Below, in pieces: positions 30,900 to 41,200 of a DNA stretch of 64,000 bases. Location of the stretch: NCBI GenBank assembly GCA_036867785.1, contig CP145414.1, positions 124,001-188,000 of the forward strand, written 5' to 3'. Positions within the stretch are counted from its first letter, which is position 1, and each line of letters opens with the position of its first letter. This DNA is from Plasmodiophora brassicae (taxonomy: Eukaryota; Endomyxa: Phytomyxea; Phytomyxea; Plasmodiophorida). Both the position numbers and the translations under genes were made by a program. The notes below the pieces were generated by a model, which was not told the DNA's origin, ran no database searches, and worked only from the letters and a program-made list of their open reading frames with translations.

Positions 30900-32429
30900 A
30901 TGGACGACCTGCCGCCGTCGATCGTGGCGGCGCTGGCGCACCAGACCCGTGTGTCGTTCGTGTCCGACGGCGAGCTGGACGCCGCGGTCGCGCTGTACGG
31001 CCGGGGGCGGCTTCGCCGGGGCGTCGTCGGCGACGACGAGTGCCGCCTGATTGCCGGGCGGCAGCGGCGCGGTCCCGCGGCGACGGCCTACCTGCGCATC
31101 CGCGACATGCTCGTCTACGAGTGGGCGATGGGGGCGAAGAGCGCGCCGCTGCCGCTGGGCAAGGCGTCCAGGCGCATCCCTCCCGACCTACGCGACTACG
31201 TCCCGCCCGTCTACGACTACCTGGCCCTGCACGCGTTCATCAACCCGATCGGTGCGCCGACCGCCACGCCGTCGCCGGTCAGTGTGACACACGCCTGCGC
31301 CTTATACGTCTGTCCCGAATCGTCTGACGGTCGCAGAAGAATCCGTATTCGGTGGTGGTGATCGGGGCCGGCATTGCCGGGCTGGTCTGCGCGCGCCGCC
31401 TGCTGTCGCTGGGGCACCGCGTCCAGGTCGTCGAAGCCAGGGATCGTGGTACGCTCGTCGTCCGGCGGGACGCGACCGGTTTCCTGATTCGTCCCGCAGT
31501 TGGTGGCCGGCTGTGCGCGTCCGACTGGGGCGTCGACCTATCCAGCAACCTGGTCAGCGCCGGCAGCGACCTGTGCACGCTCCTGGACCAGTACGGATTG
31601 GGCGACCGCTGCGTCCCCGTTCAGGGCACGGCGCAGCGCTGGCTTCGTGGCGGGCACGCCCCGCTGATCGAACGCCTGCGGGAGGGCGTTCGCATCCACC
31701 TCGGCAAGGACGTCGCCCGCGTCGTTGCCGTCTCCGATGCCGACAAGGTCGACGTCGTTTCCCGGACAGGCGACAAGTGGACCGCCGACTACGTCATCTG
31801 TACGGCGCCTGTCGGGGTCCTTCAGGAACGGGCCATACAGTTCGATCCGGTACGCCGGATCCGGTTGGTGCCCATTCGCTGCGCGTGACGCCCTGTGTGT
31901 CGTGCAGGACCTGCCCGTCGGGCTCTGGGAGTACACGGACGCGTGTTCCATCGACTGTCGCAACGTGCTCGTCATGGTGTTCACGGCGAACGTGTGGACG
32001 AGCGACGTCGACGTTCTGCCCGTACCGCCCGCGTCCCGATCCCTGTACTCGCAGATGCTGAATGTGGCGCGCGTCGCCGGCGTGCCAGCGATCGTCGCCC
32101 TCACTGACGACGAGCGCGCCGAGCAGGTCGCCGTTGAGGAGCTCCTGAAGATCGCGATGGCGTCTCTGTCGAGCATGTTCCCGTCGGTCAAGATACCGGA
32201 CCCTGTTGAAGTGTTCCGATCGGCCTGGCGAGGTGACCGGTTCTGTCGCGGGGCCATACCGATGGCGCCCGCGACGGACCTGCCCGTTGTACGGCGCGCC
32301 GGCCGTGTACTGTTTGCTGGCGACGCGTTCACGGATGCGCCCGACCTGCTGGGGACGACGTCCGGCGCGATCCATTCCGCGTTGGCAGCTGTTGCCGACC
32401 TGCATGCCGTTCCTGAGGTGCACTTGTAA
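30900..32429 (+). CDS. SWIRM and amine oxidase protein, KDM1/LSD1-like, compact
   Basis: Inferred exons are 30900-31277, 31337-31448, 31500-31849 and 31908-32429, in frame, giving 453 aa. The N-terminal SWIRM-like domain reads YLRIRDMLVYEW and then RDYVPPVYDYLALHAFINPI. The flavin amine oxidase domain begins with the FAD dinucleotide motif VVVIGAGIAGLVCARRL and LEARDRVGG-type sequence across the second intron. It continues with CTAPVGVL (the substrate-domain edge) and ends with RVLFAGDAFTDAPDLLGTTSGAIHSAL, the C-terminal FAD-binding block. Known KDM1 enzymes demethylate histone H3 lysines. The Tower insertion that binds CoREST is absent and the substrate-binding part is short, so histone demethylase activity is plausible but not shown; a plant LDL-like or polyamine oxidase role is the alternative. 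Confidence 0.85.
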
Positions 32430-32584
32430 GTCGTGGGCGCGGTGCGTCTGCGGTGATCGGGCTGACGTGCCCTGCCCTCGCTGGATGCAGTTCTGAGAAG
32501 GCGCTCGACGCTGTCCAAAGTCCCAGACCAGTACTGTCTGATCGCAGGCCCGACAAGGCAGACGACGGCAGCGCCCGCGACGAC

Positions 32585-33110
32585 ATGTTCCGGGTCAAGA
32601 CCGATCGCGGGGAGGTGGGTCGAATGCGAGCAGTGTCAACGCCGCCGGTGCTGACGCTGAGCATCGGTTGACCGTCGTCAGGCGCCTGCTCATGACGGTG
32701 AAGGCCGCGGATCTCCCGTCATAGCCGGATACACAAGCAGCCGGTCCGAGCGTGACGACGAGCAAGGGCAGCGGCCGTCGGTCAAGAAAGAGATCGCGGA
32801 GGTCGTGCGGGCGATACTCGGAGACCTCAACCCGGCCCTCGGTAACCCTGGAGCGGGCCAGTGTATGCACGGCCTGTCTAACGCGCGCCCGGCTACAGAT
32901 CGCAAACGGCGCAAGTCGATCCTGAAACGAGCGACAAAGAAGGTGATCGAGCAATGGAAGCTGAAAGGCCGTCCAGCAGATTTCCTCAACGACTACCGGC
33001 GCGGCAAGGTCCGCAGCCTGGTCGAGAAGTACGTTGCGCAGTGGATGATGACGGCGTCGAAGACGGGCGGGGTGTTCGCCGCATCCGATTCCGAGGACGG
33101 CGGCGCGTAA
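32585..33110 (+). CDS. small SRI-domain protein (Set2-Rpb1-interacting type)
   Basis: Inferred exons are 32585-32614, 32682-32841 and 32899-33110, in frame, giving 133 aa; an in-frame upstream Met at 32453 would give 177 aa. A charged, disordered N-terminus leads into a three-helix segment: KKEIAEVVRAILGDLNPALD, RKSILKRATKKVIEQWKLKG and KVRSLVEKYVAQWM. This is the pattern of the SRI domain that in Set2/SETD2 binds the Ser2/Ser5-phosphorylated C-terminal repeats of RNA polymerase II. No SET domain is attached. The tail is Ser/Asp/Glu-rich. It follows the KDM1-like gene on the same strand within about 160 bp. Confidence 0.65.
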
Positions 33111-33279
33111 CCCTGGTCTTTCTAAAGTATATGATGGCCAAGGCGTGCCCGCACGGCGTATTAGGGCGGCCGCTCATATAGATGGCAGCTGGGAAGTGCG
33201 ACCACGGAGTCCGCGGCGGACCTTGACCACAGGGGGACCGCCCGCATCTGCTCAGTTCCGCCAACCGCCGCTCGCCGTC

Positions 33280-34200
33280 ATGTCGACCGCTCCAATGTAA
33301 GTCTTGTCGGGTGCAGAGCCATCCCGCCATCGTATGGGTCGTCGTCGTTTGCCACTGTGCTGGCTCGCGACGCCCGATATTGAGAGTATCTCTCGAGGAT
33401 TCTCTTCAAATACCGTTCCGGGGGATTCACCCATGTTTCCGTTTCCCTGCGTCCAGGACGATGACTGACGTGCGCGTCTGTCGGACAGTGCCGTGCCGGA
33501 ATCGGTCCTGAAGAAGCGCCAGACGCGTGCCGCGTCGGCCGCGGCTCGCGTCGCCAAGATCACGTCGTACAAGAAGTCGCTCGCCGCCAAGCGCAAGGTC
33601 GTCTTCAAGCGCGCCGAATCGTACATCAAGGAGTACAGGCAGATGGAGCGATCCCAGATCCGCCTTCGTCGCCAAGCCAAGCAGAACAAGAACTTCTACG
33701 TTCCTGAGGAGCCCAAGGTCGCCTTCGTCGTCCGCATCCGCGGTATCAACCGTGTGGCGCCCAAGACCCGCAAGATCCTTCAGCTCCTGCGCCTGAAGCA
33801 GATCCACAACGGCGTCTTCATCAAGATCAACAAGGCGACGCTGACGATGCTGCGCCTGGTCGAGCCGTACATCACGTACGGGTACCCGAACCTGAAGTCG
33901 ATTCGCGAGCTGGTCTACAAGCGCGGCTTCGGCAAGGTCGACCACCAGCGCGTCCCGCTGACGAACAACGGCATCATCGAGAAGGCGCTCGGCAAGTTCA
34001 ACATCGTCTGCATTGAGGACATCATCCACGAGCTGTACACGTGCGGCCCGAACTTCAAGGTCGTCGCCAACTTCCTGTGGCCCTTCAAGCTGTCGTCCCC
34101 GCTGGGCGGCATGACCAAGAAGCGCCTGCACTTCAACGAGGGCGGCGAGGCCGGCAACCGCGAGGAGACGATCAACAGCATGATCCGCGCCATGAACTGA
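33280..34200 (+). CDS. RPL7: 60S ribosomal protein L7 (uL30)
   Basis: uL30 is a structural protein of the large ribosomal subunit. Inferred exons are 33280-33296 and 33489-34200, giving 242 aa, the normal length. The first exon encodes only MSTAP plus two bases. Its donor CCAAT|GTAAGT is a perfect consensus, and the 192-bp intron joins to [14 protein letters not shown], the usual L7 N-terminus. Further landmarks are [20 protein letters not shown] (RNA-binding), the [12 protein letters not shown] block and a C-terminal [13 protein letters not shown] long intron just after the start codon, unlike the roughly 55-bp introns elsewhere here, is common in ribosomal protein genes and may help expression. 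It converges on the V-ATPase gene with 61 bp between stops. Confidence 0.95.
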
Positions 34201-34261
34201 CCGGCGTGCCTTCCAAATATATTACGTACGGTGTCGGCCTGTCGGTGTCAGAGCGTGTTGT

Positions 34262-35145
34262 TTACTGGAAAGATCCCTTGGAGCACTGGATTATCGCGAC
34301 TGCGGGTTGGACGCTCAGTGCCCCTGCAGGCGTCGTCTCAACGCACGTCCTACCTATGACGCCGAACAGACCGATCGCTGAACCAAAGATTTCCACGATG
34401 AGGATCTTGACGAACATGGACGCCTCCTGAGCGTCGGCGAGGGCGGCCCCGCTGCCCGTGATGCCAACGCAAACCCTGTTCCGACCTCGATCAGCGCTCT
34501 GGACACGACATACGCCGATGGCGCCCGCAGGAGCGTACCCGCAGGCGAGGTTCGCCAGGCCGACGGTCAGGCCCGACCAGAACAGGGAGTACCCGGCGTA
34601 CATGTTGTTCGGCGACACGTACTCGTCCTCCAAGGGCACGTTCATCTTACCGACCATGATGATGGCCATGATGACGCCTGACTCCACTGTTCACCAACGA
34701 CGGCAGCACGTGCCACCCAACGACAACCATGTACCGTATATAGCGGTCGCCTAGACATGCGAGGTTGGTGAAGGCCGGCCGACGAACCCAGGCGATGCCT
34801 ACCTCGCAGAAGATGACGGAGACGAGGTTCTTCGATCGAATTCGGGGCGATTTGACAGCGGCGCCCAGCAGCGAGGATCCAGTTAGCATGATGCCCCTAT
34901 GGATCGCACATTGTTAAACCGCCGCCGTTGCCACAGAGCTGGACCCGATCCCGTGCGTCGCGTACCATCCGGCACCCACAATCGACAGGCCGATGGCGAA
35001 CGCTACGGGGGGCAAATACACATGTCACACAGCAGATCAAGGCATAACAGCGGCAGGGTGCCGGATCACCGATCCCCAGGCCGGCGAACGCGAACGGGTC
35101 GATGTCCTGCAGTAGGCCCAGCCAGGTCGATGCCGGGGCGCTCAT
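34262..35145 (-). CDS. V-type H+-ATPase proteolipid subunit c''
   Basis: A membrane-rotor subunit of the vacuolar proton pump (Vma16/ATP6V0B type). Five coding introns are inferred. The first exons are 35070-35145, 34966-35002 and a third beginning at 34896; the junction near 34675-34785 has two workable solutions. Two later introns lie within 34262-34670, the last joining GLFGVI to [12 protein letters not shown]. Landmarks in order are [45 protein letters not shown] with the conserved glutamate of helix 3, [33 protein letters not shown] and [19 protein letters not shown] with the second buried Glu. It functions in acidifying vacuoles and endosomes. Confidence 0.92.
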
Positions 35146-35471
35146 GCCGCCCGAAGCCGTCCACGACAGCGCGCGCGCACCCAAAACGGTGTGTACCGCC
35201 GCACACCACGCGCCGGCGTTCGGTCCGGGGGGATGCCCGCCAGCGGACGACGAACGCTGGCTCCCCGGCACGTGTCGCCCAGTGCAGAGTCGCGCGTTGC
35301 CTAGCAGTACTCGCGGCGCGTATCCCCAGGGCCCTGCCGTCCCGATTGATCGACGACTCATCCGCGGGTCAGGCAACATCGCTGTCAGGGCAGCACTGTG
35401 CTGCGGGGGCGCCTTCCTGGCCCACCGCACCATTATCGTATAGTTGGCCTATTTCAGCAGCAGTCGTGAGG

Positions 35472-35957
35472 ATGGCTTCGTTCTGGTCGGCCACGGTACT
35501 GGCAGCGGGGGGCGGCGGCGACGTCCCGTGGCCACAGGCGGTCAGCTGGGTCACAGCCGGGCTATACGGCATGTCGCTGGCCGCCCTGCTCGTCCATGTG
35601 TCAGCCTGGGCGGCCTACTTCGCCGCCTCACGTTCCATGACGATCGCCTGGTGGTTCGCGATCCACGCCGCCGCGGTCTGCCTCGTCGTGATCGGCGTCG
35701 GCCCGGTCGCCCTGCCCATCGTCGCCTGCGTCCTCCTGGTCGGCAGCATCGTATCGACCGCGACCTACAGCAAGGCGTCCCGGTTCGCCTGGACCCACGA
35801 TGAACCGATCCGGGTCGGGCCCGCCGCGTACCCGCTGGAGATGTCCAACGCGCAGAAACGACTCCTGGGCGCCTCGATCGCCGTCTGCGTCCTGTCCCTG
35901 CTCCTGGCGTACGCGGTGCCTGTGGCACTGCTGCTTGCCGTTGGCACGCGTCGATGA
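35472..35957 (+). CDS. small four-TM membrane protein
   Basis: A single exon of 161 aa. Four hydrophobic stretches (around WVTAGLYGMSLAALLVHV, IAWWFAIHAAAVCLVVIGVG, LPIVACVLLVGSIVS and a C-terminal ASIAVCVLSLLLAYAVPVAL) are joined by short loops. A longer frame extends upstream but is Arg-rich and crosses the V-ATPase promoter, so I start at 35472. No family is recognised. It is divergent from the V-ATPase gene and converges on BolA with about 55 bp between stops. Confidence 0.6.
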   Translation: MASFWSATVLAAGGGGDVPWPQAVSWVTAGLYGMSLAALLVHVSAWAAYFAASRSMTIAWWFAIHAAAVCLVVIGVGPVALPIVACVLLVGSIVSTATYSKASRFAWTHDEPIRVGPAAYPLEMSNAQKRLLGASIAVCVLSLLLAYAVPVALLLAVGTRR

Positions 35958-36011
35958 GCCGTCACGTATCGCCTGGCACAATACATCGGCAGCAGCGTTT
36001 AGAAGGTCCTC

Positions 36012-36426
36012 CTATGGCCTCTCGCCAGGCGTCAGCGCTTCGACAGTGATGCCGTGCATCTCCTCCATCCACGGCTTGACCTGGTTGTTGACCAGACGAT
36101 TGCGCTGCAGGGCGCTCAGGCCGGCGAACTTGTCGGACACGATCCGGATGTGGAAGAACGTGCCTACAGAGCGAACAGGTGTGCACATATCAGAAGACGA
36201 CAGGTCGGGACGCGCGGCCAGCCCGACCGCATCCGCCCGATCGGTCAACCAGCTCGAGGTCGCTGGGCGACAGGGCGACCCGGAGGCTATCGGCGATCTT
36301 CTCCTCGAGGTTCTCCGTGATCTGCACCTGGCCCCTGCCGCCGTCGCCGGCAGCGGTGCGCACGCCGCCCACGCGACGCCGCCATCGCAAGAGCGCCCGC
36401 GGGAACATGGTCAGCACCAGCGGCAC
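36012..36426 (-). CDS. BolA-family protein, probably mitochondrial
   Basis: Inferred exons are 36228-36426 and 36012-36163, with a 64-bp intron in phase 1, giving 116 aa. The N-terminus is Arg-rich and free of acidic residues (MFPRALLRWRRRVGGVR), consistent with a mitochondrial presequence. The BolA fold follows: ITENLEEKIADSLRVALSP, then ELVDRSGGCG spliced to TFFHIRIVSDKFAG, then LSALQRNRLVNNQV and the C-terminal HGITVEALTP. BolA proteins work with monothiol glutaredoxins in iron-sulfur cluster delivery. The Cys in SGGCG and the His in FFHIRI sit where the cluster ligands are expected. Confidence 0.88.
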
Positions 36427-36783
36427 CTCCGGTGTACGATTGGTCGAGTCCGCAACGGACGTCGGCTCGCCGCCCGTTCGCAGATGAACCGCGGCAACCG
36501 ATCCCGGTCCAGGCCATGCGGCGACGGCTCAGGGGGAACGTCACTGGCGCCGGGGTGCCGCTCTGCTCTGCCCAGGGCGCTACCTATTAGTTATTACCTA
36601 CTCAATAATATTAGGGCAGCCCCCTATGTAACGGGCTGGGTTGTCCTGAGGTCTTCCCAGCAACTTAACCTCTCGCCCCGCATGGCACGAGACGGTGCCA
36701 GTCACGAACAACCCGGCTTTGCATACAGGTCGCGTATTAACGCTGCGATGAGGTGGCGGTGGCTCCCAAGTTCATTTTCTACG
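36427..36783. other. intergenic, no gene seen
   Basis: About 357 bp between the BolA start and the stop of the propeller-like gene. It includes an AT-rich stretch near 36585-36620, and nothing else recognisable. Confidence 0.5.
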
Positions 36784-37863
36784 TTAAACGGCACCGAGCC
36801 GATCAGGGCGCGTTCGCCGGGTCAGGCTGTGCGCCGAGGGGCACCAGTTCCTGACGATAGCGACGACGATGCCGATGACGATGACGGCGACCGGGATGAT
36901 CCAGAGGAACTCGAGGGCGTTGTCGTGGCGCCACGGCGTGATCTTGAAACCGACGCCCAGAGCGACGTCGTCGGCGGCGACACGGAACAGACAATGATCC
37001 GATCCGATGATCAGGTCGCCGGTTCGCACGTCAACGGCCAGGGTGAAGTGCTTCGGTGCGGTCGGCACGTGGACCGTGTTCAGAAGCGATAGCGTCGACC
37101 GGTCCCAGACGGTGACCGTCGACGACACGTTCGAGTCGTGCCCGACGTAGATCAGGTCGCGCTCGCCGTCGATTGCAAGGGCGACGGCAGGTTCGCCGGG
37201 TAGCGAAACGGGATGGTACTGCCTGCTGTTGACGTCAGCAACCAGGAGGAGGTTGTCGGCGCACGGCCCGGTGACGTAGACGGTGTCGTGTCGGTCCACG
37301 ACAAGGCTCGGGCGGCAATCCGGCGACGACGACGACAACGGCAACTGGAGCAACGTGCGCGTTCCGCTGGCGGTGGACGCGACGAGCGTGGCATCGTGCA
37401 GGACCATGTAGACGGTGCCGTCGTCGCCGATCGCCATGCCGGTAGGGTCAATGGCCATGCTGGCGCCGTACGGTGACGTCGTCCCGGGCGTGTCGGCGTT
37501 AACCGCGAACAGGGCAGCGCCCGTGCCGTTGGCGTCGATCGCGACGCCGACAATGGAGCGGCCAGCGGGGTCGAAGGCGATCATCGAGGCGGGTACGGGG
37601 GCCGTCATCGTACCGACGGCGCCCGTCCCCGGCGACACTCGACGCAACGACGCGGATCCATCGGCGGCGTACACGTCGCCTGACGCTGGGTCGACCGTCA
37701 GGGACAGGATCGATCCAAAGCGGTCGTCACCGGTGCGGTTCGGAGCGCACGCCGTTCCCGGCACGACGGGCGCCATCGACACGGGCGCGCCGTGCCCGAC
37801 GCACGATCCCAGCAGGACGACGGCGGCCCAGCCTAGGCGTACCCTGCCGCTGGTGCCAATCAT
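36784..37863 (-). CDS. single-pass membrane protein with beta-propeller-like ectodomain
   Basis: A single exon of 359 aa. A signal peptide (RLGWAAVVLLGSCVGHGAP) precedes about 280 residues with repeated short motifs such as SLTVDPASGDVYAADGS, MAIDPTGMAIGDDGTVYMV, VVDRHDTVYVTGPC and ALAIDGERDLIYVGHD, spaced about 45-50 residues apart. This is the look of NHL/SMP-30-type beta-propellers. One transmembrane helix near the C-terminus (FLWIIPVAVIVIGIVVAIV) and a short basic tail complete a type I topology. Paired cysteines suggest disulfides outside the cell. Ligand or enzymatic role is unknown. Confidence 0.7.
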   Translation of the reverse strand: MIGTSGRVRLGWAAVVLLGSCVGHGAPVSMAPVVPGTACAPNRTGDDRFGSILSLTVDPASGDVYAADGSASLRRVSPGTGAVGTMTAPVPASMIAFDPAGRSIVGVAIDANGTGAALFAVNADTPGTTSPYGASMAIDPTGMAIGDDGTVYMVLHDATLVASTASGTRTLLQLPLSSSSPDCRPSLVVDRHDTVYVTGPCADNLLLVADVNSRQYHPVSLPGEPAVALAIDGERDLIYVGHDSNVSSTVTVWDRSTLSLLNTVHVPTAPKHFTLAVDVRTGDLIIGSDHCLFRVAADDVALGVGFKITPWRHDNALEFLWIIPVAVIVIGIVVAIVRNWCPSAHSLTRRTRPDRLGAV

Positions 37864-38251
37864 CAGTCGTGCGAACCTGGGATGGGCGGGCGCGTGCCAC
37901 CATTAGATTAGATTCCCTGCGGCGGCGTCGAGCAAGCCCAGGGCGTCAACCGGGCCGGGCACATCGGTTGACCTGCACCGGATGCGATCACCGTTAACGC
38001 TCAGGAGGCCTGGCAGGAGCGCATGCGTTCACCCAGCATTGTTGGCATCTGGCGCGCGCAGCCTGGGCGTACGTGTGCGGATCCCCAGACGCTTGCGGCG
38101 GCCCTGGTACGCGGGCGCTTCCCGCGCTCGATGTAACATGAACGCTTAGGGCTGCCTGCCCGATGTCGGGCGGCAGGCAGGCCGCGCGCGCTGACCGTCT
38201 GACGTCCGGCCAGCGGCAGCAGGCAGCCATACACACAACGGGGCCACGACT
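37864..38251. other. divergent intergenic region
   Basis: About 390 bp between the starts of the propeller-like gene (minus) and the giant TIG gene (plus). It presumably carries both promoters. No distinct motif or RNA gene is seen. Confidence 0.5.
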
Positions 38252-41200
38252 ATGGCGTCGCCTGCCGATGCTGGCGCCGCTGGCCGCCCACGCTGCTGCT
38301 TGCGGCGGCTGCTGCCGCTCCTGCTTGTATACTACGTGATGTTGATGGGGGCGCAGGCCGCGGCGCCCAAGCCGAAGCCGACGCCGGCCCCGACACCGGC
38401 GCCGACACCTGCGCCGACACCGGTGCCCGCGCCGACCCCGAGCCCCTACGATTGCACAACGCACTGCGACACGCTGACGTCGGACGGCGCCTTCAACTCG
38501 TACTGCAGCACGACGGCGACCGGGTACGTGGTCGGCGGCAAGAGCGGGCAGACGGTGCCGTACAACGGCGTCAGCTTCCCGTGGAACCCCTGCTCCGTCG
38601 AGCGGTACGCCGCCTGCACGTGCGGCGCCTACTGCCAGGTGTTCGGCGACTGCTGCCCCACGTTCTACAGCGAGTGCCTGTACCCGTCGCTGTCGACCTG
38701 GCAGCCGAACGTCGGCCTGGCGACGAGCGGCCAGCAGACGGTCGTCGTCACCGGCAAGTACCTGACGATCTACCTGCCGAACGGGACGACGGTCGCGCCC
38801 GTCTTCGCCTGCAACGGCCAGCGGCTGACCGGGGCGGTGCGCACGGCCACGACGCCGTTCAACTCGTACGCGACGTACCCGAACGCGCCGACCGGGCCGC
38901 CCGGCCTCGTCGAGATGAGCGGCCTGGAGACGTGGCAGCTGACGATGCCGGCGACGGCGGGCGGGTCGTCCGTGTCCTGCTCGGTGACGAACCCGTTCGT
39001 GGCGGCGAAACCCGCCCTGCAGACCGTGTCGTACGCGGCGCCGGTCATCACGTCGACCGTGCCGGCGCTGATGCCGACGGCCCCGGCCAGCGTCGTCGTC
39101 AACGGCCAGTACTTTGGCACGTCGCCCTCCGCCAGCATCAACGGCGTGCCGGTGACGCCGACCGCATCGGGCGACGCGCAGCTGACGCTGGCGTGGCCGG
39201 GCGGGACGGGCGTCCAGATCCCGATCACGGTGCGGGCCGCCGACCAGTCCAACACGTTCTACGTCAGCTGCGCGCCGCCGACCGTCACGGGCGTGTCGCC
39301 GGCGCACGGGCCCACCGACGGCGGCGGCACCGTCGTCGTCACCGGCACGAACCTCGGCAGCGATCCGGCGCTGATCAGCGTCCAGTTCGGCGCGTACGGC
39401 GCCTGCACGAACCTGCAGGTCGTGTCGGCGCACACGGCCGTGTCGTGCGCCGTGCCGCCGGGCCTGTCCCTGCAGACGATCACGGTGACGGTCGGCGGGC
39501 AGACGTCGACGTCGGGCGGCGCCGGCGTCACCTACCAGTACGACGCGCCGACCGTCGCCCGGGTCGTATCGGTGGCCACCGGCCTGACGACGCTGCCGAC
39601 GGTCGGCGGCCTGATCCAGGTGACGGGCACGAACTTCGGGCCGGGCGGCGCGGCGCCGCAGGTCCTCGTTCAGTTCGGGGCGCAGGCCTGCACGAACGTG
39701 ACGGTGACGGCGCCCAACACGGTCCTGCAGTGCACGATCGGCCCGTTCGAGGGGACCGCCTCGCTCGTCGTCCAGGTCGCCATGCTGTCGAGCGCGGCGT
39801 TCACCGTGGCGGCGACGGCGCCGACCGTGACGAGCGTGTCGCCCAGCGCGGGCCTGTCGACGGCGCCCGGCAACGCCACGCTGACCGTGCTGGGCGCCAA
39901 CTTTGGCCTGACCGGCGCCGTCTACCTGACGCAGACGCTCGGGCAGGCGGGCGTGCCGTGCGCGTCCACCCGCCCCCTGCCCTGGTCGCCGACCCACGAC
40001 CAGGTGCGGTGCACGTCGCCCGGCGCCCAGGGCACCGCCTGGATCGTGTACGTGGCCACGGTCGGCGGCGCCACGTCCAACCAGGACCGGACCGTGTCGT
40101 TCGCGGCGCCCGTCCTGACGGCGGTGGCCCCGACGACGTCGCCGACCGAGGGCGGCGCCGTCGTCGTCCTGACCGGGTCGGCGCTGGGCACGACGGGCAC
40201 CGCCCTGGTCGGCGCGACGCCCTGCACGGCCACGACGTTCGCCCAGACGACGGGGACCTGCACGACGCCGCCGCTGGTGCTGCCGGGGCCGTCGACGTCG
40301 CTGGGCGTGTCGGTGCGCGAGACGGCCCCGTTCGCGTACAGGGCGTCGACGCTGGCGAACGCGCTGTCCTACCTGGGCCCGTCGGTGCTGTCCGTGTCGC
40401 CGGCGGCGATCGCGACCGGCAGCGCCAACCAGGTCGTCACGATCCGCGGGTCCAGCTTTGGCAACCTGCCCGGCACGGTCTACTTCGCCGGGTCGCACGC
40501 CTACTGCCAGCTGGGCGGCTGGTCGCACACGGTCATCACCTGCACGACGCCGCCCATCAACGGCACCGACGCCGCCTTCGTCGTCACGTCCTACGACGGC
40601 AAGGCGGTGTCGGCGCCCAACGCGCTGACGCTGGCGGCGCCGTCGATCACGGCCGTGTCCAGCGCGCCCTCGCCCATGCCGACGACGACGGGGACGGGGA
40701 CGCGCGTCACCATCCAGGGCGCCAGCTTCGGGTCGGCCGGCAACGTGTCCATCGGGGGGCAGGCCTGCGCCCCGATCGTCTCCTGGGCGCACACGCAGGT
40801 CGTCTGCCAGCCGGCGTCGGGCGCCGGCGCCAACCTCGACCTGGTCGTCTGGCGCACGTCGACGCGGCCGCCGGCCCTCGTCCGCCTGTCCAACGCGATC
40901 GGGTACGCCGCCCCGGGCATCGTGGCGGTCGTCGGCACCGGCGGCGCGCCCGCCGCCTGCGACACGGCCGGCACCGCCGTCCTCACCGTCCAGGGCACGA
41001 ACCTGGGCGTGTCCGGGGCGACGCCCGTCCAGGTCAACGTCGGGTCGAACGCGTCCCTGCTGCTGCCGGCCAGCTGGGTCGGCGCCGCCCAGGTCGCGTT
41101 CACCTGCCCGCCCGGGTACCTGGACACGCAGGTCGCCCTGGTCGTCGCCGGGCAGTGGTCGCCGGCCGTCCCCCTGGCGTACCAGGCGCCGACGGTGGCG

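Noticed and set aside
31725-32429. Reading the right half of the KDM1-like gene as a separate intronless protein
   Set aside because: The intron 31850-31907 joins it in frame to the upstream FAD-binding half, and the C-terminal FAD motif needs that partner.
34899-35957. 352-codon plus-strand frame extending the small membrane protein upstream
   Set aside because: The first 190 codons are Arg/Pro-rich, overlap the V-ATPase exons on the other strand and lack any hydrophobic pattern; the later Met at 35472 is preferred.
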